This document shows positions 57,542-64,000 of a stretch of 64,000 nucleotides of DNA, in pieces. The notes under the pieces were generated by a model. That model was not told the DNA's origin and did no database searches. It saw nothing but the letters and a program-made list of their open reading frames with translations. The position numbers and the translations under genes were made by a program. Position 1 is the stretch's first letter. Every line of letters begins with the position of its first letter. Origin of the DNA: Megalonaias nervosa (Eukaryota; Mollusca; Bivalvia; Unionida; Unionidae); assembly GCA_016617855.1 (NCBI GenBank), contig JAECUM010000851.1, forward strand, positions 62,001-126,000. The letters are read 5' to 3'.

Positions 57542-58193
57542 GGTGGCGCTCACCAGTTATTATGTACTTTTGAGAGAGTGACGTATGTAAGGTGAAGTTG
57601 TTTGCATCTAAAGCATGCACCGTGGAGAGAATGTTGGCATACCTCTATGCTGCTTTGATGTACTGTGGCTGACATTTCTTTGGATATTGTACTTTTGGAA
57701 ATTGTAAATGATCTTAGCACACTGCTAACTAAAATGACTGCTCCCTTGTGCTCCAAAAATCAGCCTGAATTTGTCTAAAGTACACTATCCTTAGCAGCTA
57801 TTAAAATAGGGAAAATGAATTTTGCCAGACTAGACAATACCAGCTTCTGAAAGTGCAATGAATGAATTATCAAATATATAAAATGTAAAAAAGGTTATCG
57901 GCTCTTTTTTTGACAATTTACCTCTGAAGTTCAGGAAGTGAAAATGACCAAGTGGAGCTAGCACTTTTTTGAAAGGTGCACATCTGGAGTAAGGCCAAGC
58001 TGTATACTCTATAACCCGTATTACACCCATCAATCATACACCAAAATAAAGGGAGTTAAAGGTTCTTTGAACAATACCTAAGATGTACAAGGTCTTTTTT
58101 AAATACCCAGTATAACCAGTGAGGAAACCCAGGGAAAGTCTTTTTCCTTAAAATTCTAACCCTATGCAAAATACGAAACTGTAGAGCGCAACC
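57542..58193 (+). mobile_element. GGTGGCGCTC MITE, left copy of the composite block
   Basis: 652 bp from GGTGGCGCTCACCAGTTATT to GAAACTGTAGAGCGCAACC. Nearly identical to 58910-59561 in the same orientation and to 5587-6236 in reverse. Confidence 0.9.
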
Positions 58194-58909
58194 TTAAAAC
58201 AAATATAAAAATTTATGCAATTATTTTTCTTATTTTCATGTCATTATGTACGATGTTCTGAATGAAATGGTACATTAACACTGATTTTATGCATGAAAAT
58301 AAGCAAATTATGCTTAATCTGCTCTTGCTTACATAATTTGCCATGAGGCATGTTTGTGTGAGTAGTGACCTTAATTATGGGTAATTAGAAGTCTTAGAGA
58401 ATAGGAATAAAGTCAACTTAAATTTAAAACTGTTGCATTAAGTAAAAGAAATTTATAGTGAAAATGTTTCTTTTCATTTATTTGCAATGAAATTAAAAAA
58501 TAAATGATGACAAAGCATGTTTGCTTTCTTCCATATTAAACAATAAGCAAATATTTTACCCTTTGACCTTTGACCTTTATGAACCTCATCTGTTCCATCC
58601 CTTTCAAACTAAAATTTTTTGTTGACATCTCAGGAATAATTATGGCTAGTTTCATGTTCTTATCTTTCAGCATAACACTGGTTGCTATGCTGACAAAATG
58701 TAATGCACATTTTTAAAATAGCTCACTTTTTATCGTAAGGTGGGGGGGGGGCTGTACTTGTTTGAGACTCTGACACTAATAAATACTGTTCTGTGGGGGG
58801 AAATACAGGAGAATTATTCAAAAGGACTGTTTTGACGCTTGCGACTTAAATATTTCAGCCATACAATCAAAATTAAATCATACAATAATAATACCTATGT
58901 GCTCTTTAT
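58194..58909 (+). repeat. Spacer of the composite block, inverted copy of 4868-5586
   Basis: Non-coding. It includes TGACCTTTGACCT (58564-58576) and the G-run at about 58741-58750. Collinear with the reverse complement of the 4.9-5.6 kb spacer. Confidence 0.85.
58564..58576 (-). promoter_or_regulatory. DR1 nuclear-receptor-type motif in the duplicated spacer
   Basis: A perfect AGGTCA-A-AGGTCA on the minus strand, retained in both spacer copies. Confidence 0.35.
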
Positions 58910-59561
58910 GGTGGCGCTCACCAGTAATTATGTACTTTTGAGAGAGTGACGTATGTAAAGTGAAGTTGTTTGCATCTAAAGCATGCACACTGGAGAGAAT
59001 GTTGGCATACCTCTATGCTACTTTGATGTAATGTGGCTGACATTTCTTTGGATATTGTACTTTTGGAAATTGTAAATGATCTTAGCACACTGCTAACTAA
59101 AATGACTGCTCCCTTGTGCTCCAAAAATCAGCCTGAATTTGTCTAAAGTACACTATCCTTAGCAGCTATTAAAATAGGGAAAATGAATTTTGCCAGACTA
59201 GACAATACCAGCTTCTGAAAGTGCAATGAATGAATTATCAAATATATAAAATGTAAAAAAAGTTATCGGCTCTTTTTTTGACAATTTACCTCTGAAGTTC
59301 AGGAAGTGAAAATGACCAAGTGGAGCTAGCACTTTTTTGAAAGGTGCACATCTGGAGTAAGGCCAAGCTGTATACTCTATAACCCATATTACACCCATCA
59401 ATCATACACCAAAATAAAGGGAATTAAAGGTTCTTTTGAACAATACCTAAGATATACATGGTCTTTTTTAAATACCCAGTATAACCAGTGAGGAAACCCA
59501 AGGAAATTCTTTTTCCTTAAAATTCTAACCCTATACAAAATTCGAAAATGTAGAGCGCCAC
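58910..59561 (+). mobile_element. GGTGGCGCTC MITE, right copy of the composite block
   Basis: From GGTGGCGCTCACCAGTAATT to AATGTAGAGCGCCAC. The internal order is the same as in the left copy, with few differences, so the pair is young relative to the 56.4-kb copy. Confidence 0.9.
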
Positions 59562-60705
59562 ATAAGTAAGCGACTCTACAATTAGGCGATTTACTATCCA
59601 ATTTTGCACATTATTCCTACGTCCACTGGTTCTGAGAACACGTCTGGATGTTAAACAGTAACAAAACGGTCCCAAACATTTGGCCCCAATATTTTCATGA
59701 CTTATTAAGGTCAATCTAATGTAGGTCTCGACTTCAATTTAAACTCTGTAAAATTCTTCGTAAAAATTGTGCTAACTTGTTTTTGCAAAGCGTAAAACTG
59801 CTCATGACTTATGAAGTTATGAAGCACTTCAGTTATCAAATCTTTCGTTTCTGACATGCGTAGATCTGCATGTGTATAAAACCCTTAAGGTTTGCTATCG
59901 GCGTACATTCGTGGTATCATCTGTACGATTGACCGAGATATTCCTAAGGACACGACGTGAAATGCACGAGTCGTTTTTTGTTTTTTTTTTAATGTACGAC
60001 CCAGAACAGGGATAAGTATAATAACACACAAGGTCACCAATGGTGTGTGAAATCCGATATTGATATGTGTTGATACACTGATACACCTCGTTCAACAATG
60101 CTGCACATGCATTTTCATGTAAGAATACGAGCTAAATCCCCTTGCATACAAACAAAGCCCACCGAGATATACATTTGTTATAATAAACACAACAGGCCAA
60201 GTCTATCTTATATGACAACTGGAAATATGATGAATATAAACAACCCCAACGAAATGAATTTCAGATAAATTCCTTTAACTGTATTCTCACAGTAAATTAC
60301 TGATTAAAATGGACAGGTGAGGTGTCACATACATCTACAATAATAATTTCGTACTTACTCAAGAGTAAGACAGACCTAATACGATCTCCCTTCCCTGATG
60401 TCGGATCATACGCCTTGTGTTTACAATAATATTTACATAAACACACACTGCAAATATATCTACGTCGACCTATATGAATGAACAAATCACACGACCCATC
60501 TGAATAGAAATCTCAGCACTAGTCCCATTAAGCTTCTTATACTAAATGGTGCTTAGACATGCACAAACCGGTATATGAAATTTCAGAACTGGTCACACTA
60601 GGCACTTCAGCGAGTACCTAATAAAAAGAGGGGGGAGGGACGTTCAGCTGGCGGTTTTGTTGATAATCTGCCGCATTAGCATGTAAACGGCGTCTGAGCT
60701 AAAGT
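59562..60705. other. Non-coding stretch
   Basis: No feature is recognised. Confidence 0.45.
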
Positions 60706-60900
60706 GGATTGCGATTGATTTGGTGTTTCACGGCACAGCAACACAAGTAGCTGATAAAATGGTGCGGCCATTGGATCAAGATACTTTGCCCATGGACACG
60801 CGACTGAAACCAACACAGGCTGATCCCATGGCACGATTCGAACTAACTTCCTTTCGGTGGCGTGTCCAGAGCGCTAACCACCGAGCCACCGCGCCTCTAT
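60706..60900 (-). mobile_element. SINE family C (third tRNA-derived family)
   Basis: On the minus strand: GGCGCGGTGGCTCGGTGG, TTAGCGCTCTGGACACGCC (A-box side), TTAGTTCGAATCGTGCC (B box). Then come GTTTCAGTCGCGTGTCCATG and the 3' part CTGTGCCGTGAAACACCAAA. The head is well kept; it is unlike families A and B. Confidence 0.8.
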
Positions 60901-61022
60901 AAAATGAGTTGTTCGTGGTGATAACTGCATAGCACAATTAAGATATTTTCACACATTACTGAAATTTGTCATAATTAGTTTTGATAAAACTGATTAATGT
61001 GACCCAGATCTTATGTCCTGAG

Positions 61023-61222
61023 TGGTTTGTGGGTTTAACGACATATTTCAGCACATTATAAATATTTCTCGTTGTGGAAGAGCCCAGTAAGAACCACTGA
61101 CCCACGGGAAGCTACTGGTAAGCTTTCCACCATACCCACCTTGGCCGAGCAGAGGCTCGAACCCAAGCCAACCGAGGTGTATGCGAGTGATCTATAAACG
61201 TGAGCGCCTTTGACCACTGGAT
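61023..61222 (-). mobile_element. SINE family A, degenerate copy
   Basis: Reverse orientation: GTGGGTTTAACGACATATTT, AAGAACCACTGACCCACGGG, AAGCTACTGGTAAGCTTTCC, AGAGGCTCGAACCCAAGCC. Parts of the body are deleted. Confidence 0.8.
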
Positions 61223-63094
61223 TTTTTTTCTTCCCAAAACCTCAGAGCAATATTTTTAACGTTTCAGGACCATGAATTTTGTGGGGAAGATTTCAGAGCG
61301 CCCTGGCCCCTTTTGAAAAAAAAAAAAGTGACATGTCGGTCTCAATTTACCTTTCTCGCCTCTATACTGATATCGTTAACATTTAGTTCATCTTCCCTAG
61401 GGTGTACTATGCATGCTGAATGGGTGTCGCCGTAAGAGATTTCCTTTCTTCAGTCCGATGAGTGTGTTCCGTCGTACAAGTAAGACTATACTGCAGTTTC
61501 AAATCTTTTTCTGATTGTATGTATGTCATACTTTAAAAAGTTATGAATATTTTGTCATGACTCTTTTTGTTTATTTATACCTGTCAGTAAATTCAACGCC
61601 CATAGATAGCTAAAATAAGTTCTTTAAAATATCTGCAGATGGACCTGCAGCACGCCGTACACCTGCAGATATGTTTGTAATGTAACAGATAAAATGACAA
61701 CGTCGTAAAATGTTGGGGAAGAACAATTCTGCTACTGAGCAAAGAGCAAAGTGTAAAATCCAGGCGCTCTTAAGGTAAGTAACCCGCGACTGATATCAAA
61801 GGCGAGCGACTTGGTTCAAGTGTAAGGATGCAATTCCCTCTCATATTCTGAGGCGGTGGCAATCTGATTAAAATCAGGTCTCCGCTGTCCTACGTGAAGA
61901 TCTGACAGCGATAGGGGTCATGTTCTGGTGACCTTTGAATTTGCCAATGGAAATGCTGCTTTCTGAAGTCTGAAAAGTGAATAAAATCGTTCGGCACACA
62001 TTGATGCTTTTCAGCCAGATGCGCGGTATTTTTTTCCGGTGGTACTTGCCACGCTACTTTTTCATTGTACCAGTACGTAGGTAGTTTCTGTCAGTAGGGA
62101 ATGTACGTAAATTCCCGACGAATTTTGTTACGACTTAAATGATACTAACATCGTGTTTTCATTGTTCATGACAAAACAGTTAAGCAAATTAACTGTATTT
62201 TCACAAAATGGTTGTATCTGTCACAAATTAATGGTAATATTAACTTTATTACAAACACATTTAACCTTACATAGCTGATCTGGCGTGTGATACAGATGTT
62301 AAGTCTGTGATTCCGTATCGCACACCTAAACTTTCCATATCGCACACACAGACTGGACCTATTATTACAACTTGAAACATTAAAATAACATTCCACTTAT
62401 AAATTATCCGAAATCATCTATTGCTATACATTTAAAATTATTAAACAAATGCCAACTCATGTTTGTCATTTTAAGAAATGCAGTGTCATTTGAAGAAATG
62501 CAGTCATATCTGGTAAAAATAACCGCTTTTGTCGCTGGGGATAATGAGAGAGTACCGTATGTAGCGACGAGCAGACCGGGAAATTGGAGTTGGTTGAGGT
62601 GAACGACGGTGTCTTGGACAGAATGTTTGACAATGAAATTTCAGATAAAGCTGGTGAGCAAAGTGAATCAAACATGAGAGAGAGAAAGAAAGTGTGTGTA
62701 CTTCTTTGCTGCTTGCTAAAATCTTGTATTGGAATTTTTAAAAATCCAAGTAATAAAGACTCGAGGAGCCATGTCAGGATTCAAGACATGACTAGAAATG
62801 CCTTCACGCTAGGAGAAAATTTCACCTGTTTAATTAGACACTGAAATTGTTGCCTAGCTGATTACTTTAATGAAGTCGGACGGTTTGTACCTAGAACCAG
62901 GTACTCTTAGTAGTTACAACCCAGCTGTAGACAGATAATTAAGGGACAGTAAATAAGGCTGAAGCATTTAATCTTCAGATGAGTTTGATAATTGCCAGAA
63001 AGTTCTGAATTCTGCGCGTAACAACCTTCTACAAAAAGTTTAAAGGAATCGGAGGAAAAAACTTGATAACATTGCAATCATTTGATGTTTCCCC

Positions 63095-63097
<3 letters not shown>
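61223..63097. other. Non-coding stretch
   Basis: No gene can be supported. An open frame at 62584-62844 has no recognisable motif or splice context. The words GTATCGCACACC/ATATCGCACACA recur near 62315-62348. Confidence 0.4.

Positions 63098-63190
<93 letters not shown>
63098..63190. repeat. (GT)n-(AT)n compound microsatellite
   Basis: About 40 bp of GT followed by about 52 bp of AT. Confidence 0.95.
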
Positions 63191-63192
<2 letters not shown>

Positions 63193-63461
63193 TTTAAATT
63201 AAGGAACTTGAATAGCGAGCAATGGGGGCGAATCGCCACAGGGCAGCACATCTGTAGGGACGGTAACAAAGGGGGAAAAAGACAAAAGGAAAGAGGAAAA
63301 GGAAAGGAAAAAGAAACAGACAGTAAAGGAGGATACTATTTTGAGAATTTGGCGATGCCGCCACTGATGATGACGCCAACCTAAGGCGGTGCCGGTACGG
63401 CCCTCAACAGCTGGACTTCTGTGAGCTGTGTTTACAGAGACCAGGTCACTGATATGCTTGA
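63191..63461. other. Purine-rich non-coding stretch
   Basis: A strongly strand-asymmetric purine tract (about 63268-63335) may form a triplex. No gene. Confidence 0.5.
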
Positions 63462-63666
63462 GTGGCTTTAGGGCTAAAGGCAAATCAACCGTCATGTGTA
63501 CTTGAGCGTTAAAGGAAAATTCGACCGTCATGTGTACTTCTGTGCTTAAGGCAAATTCGACCGTCATGTGTACTTCAGTGCTAAAGGCAAATTCGACCGT
63601 CATGTGTACTTTAGTGCTAAAGGCAAATTCGACCGTCATGTGTACTTCAGTGCATAAGTCAAATAC
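63462..63666. repeat. 36-bp tandem repeat, about 5.5 units
   Basis: ACCGTCATGTGTACTT recurs at exact 36-bp steps (63488, 63524, 63560, 63596, 63632), joined by CAGTGCTAAAGGCAAATTCG. The period is a multiple of three, so a repetitive minus-strand peptide appears; it has no start context or partner exon. Confidence 0.93.
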
Positions 63667-64000
63667 GATAGCTGATACGGACCAATGACAATTATGGCTT
63701 ACTAGAGACGTGGGTAATTTCGGGTGCAGTGATTATAAGCATTAAACATACTTTAAATGTAATAGTTATTTATGAAAATAAACTGATCTGATTACTCGGA
63801 TAGTAACTTTCCAATCTGCTACATTAACCGTATTACAATAGTCATAACGTGAGCAAGCGGCAGACACTGAGTGGAGCAGAATACAGAAAGCGCTTAGAAC
63901 ATCGGGGAAAAAAAACAACAAGCAGGTGGCGTTGCAGCTATTCGTAGATATTTTGTTCCGACTACACCTGCAACCGAAGCTGATGCTGACAATCAGCCTT
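63667..64000. other. Non-coding right edge
   Basis: No feature is recognised. Confidence 0.4.

Noticed and set aside
60820..60900. Apparent minus-strand tRNA
   Set aside because: Head of SINE family C, contiguous with a SINE body.
62584..62844. 86-codon plus-strand frame (MELVEVNDGVLDRMF...)
   Set aside because: No recognised motif, no convincing splice sites, and a similar-length frame exists on the opposite strand. Kept only as a possible exon.
63199..63639. A 146-codon minus-strand frame
   Set aside because: Mostly the 36-bp tandem repeat running into a polypyrimidine tract; no domain or splice context.

Overview
This window is animal (metazoan) nuclear DNA. It is AT-rich and mostly non-coding, with intron-like AT-rich stretches, microsatellites and a dense mixture of decayed transposable elements. 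The mix is typical of a marine invertebrate, plausibly a mollusc or another lophotrochozoan: tRNA-headed SINEs with AAC-type tails, a Penelope-like retroelement, an EnSpm/CACTA-like transposon, hAT and Tigger/pogo MITEs, and long arrays with 120-180 bp periods. The species cannot be determined from the sequence. There is no bacterial operon structure, no CRISPR array, no rRNA and no convincing free-standing tRNA gene. I see no viral gene.

Layout. 0-1.1 kb holds a broken Tigger/jerky-type transposase and a near-perfect 97-bp palindrome. 3.5-6.3 kb has a 49-bp triplication and a MITE-spacer-MITE block. That block is repeated, inverted, about 52 kb away at 57.5-59.6 kb. About 11.04-19.37 kb reads as one large EnSpm/CACTA-like transposon. 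It has matching terminal CCCTGYGAA sequences, subterminal arrays of TTCWTGAA motifs at both ends, a decayed tnp2-like transposase on the minus strand, and a divergently transcribed companion gene on the plus strand whose three exons splice cleanly. From 20 to 36 kb there are short tandem repeats, SINEs, a family built from a leader plus a roughly 140-bp array (full examples at 27.0-28.6 and 30.45-31.0 kb), a Tigger-type MITE with TA duplications, a 515-bp inverted repeat (32.4 and 36.4 kb) and a GC-rich hAT-like MITE. At 37.0-38.56 kb a minus-strand Penelope-like element (RT plus GIY-YIG) is split by a SINE. It is followed by a 24-copy minisatellite (38.87-39.87 kb).

40-64 kb continues with SINEs, several with visible target-site duplications. 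It also has a hAT MITE with a perfect 8-bp duplication (44.19 kb), two more divergent arrays (44.7-45.9 and 50.6-51.8 kb), two candidate solo LTRs (52.20-53.04 kb inside a 40-bp minisatellite, and 55.18-55.64 kb inside a SINE), the second MITE cluster and a 36-bp minisatellite near the right edge.

The only sequences that look like genes belong to mobile elements. The companion gene at 14.98-16.63 kb is the best preserved open sequence. The nested insertions (SINE in Penelope, LTR in SINE, LTR in minisatellite, SINE between MITEs) give a relative chronology. All calls come from reading the sequence; family names rest on remembered motifs and were not checked by any search.
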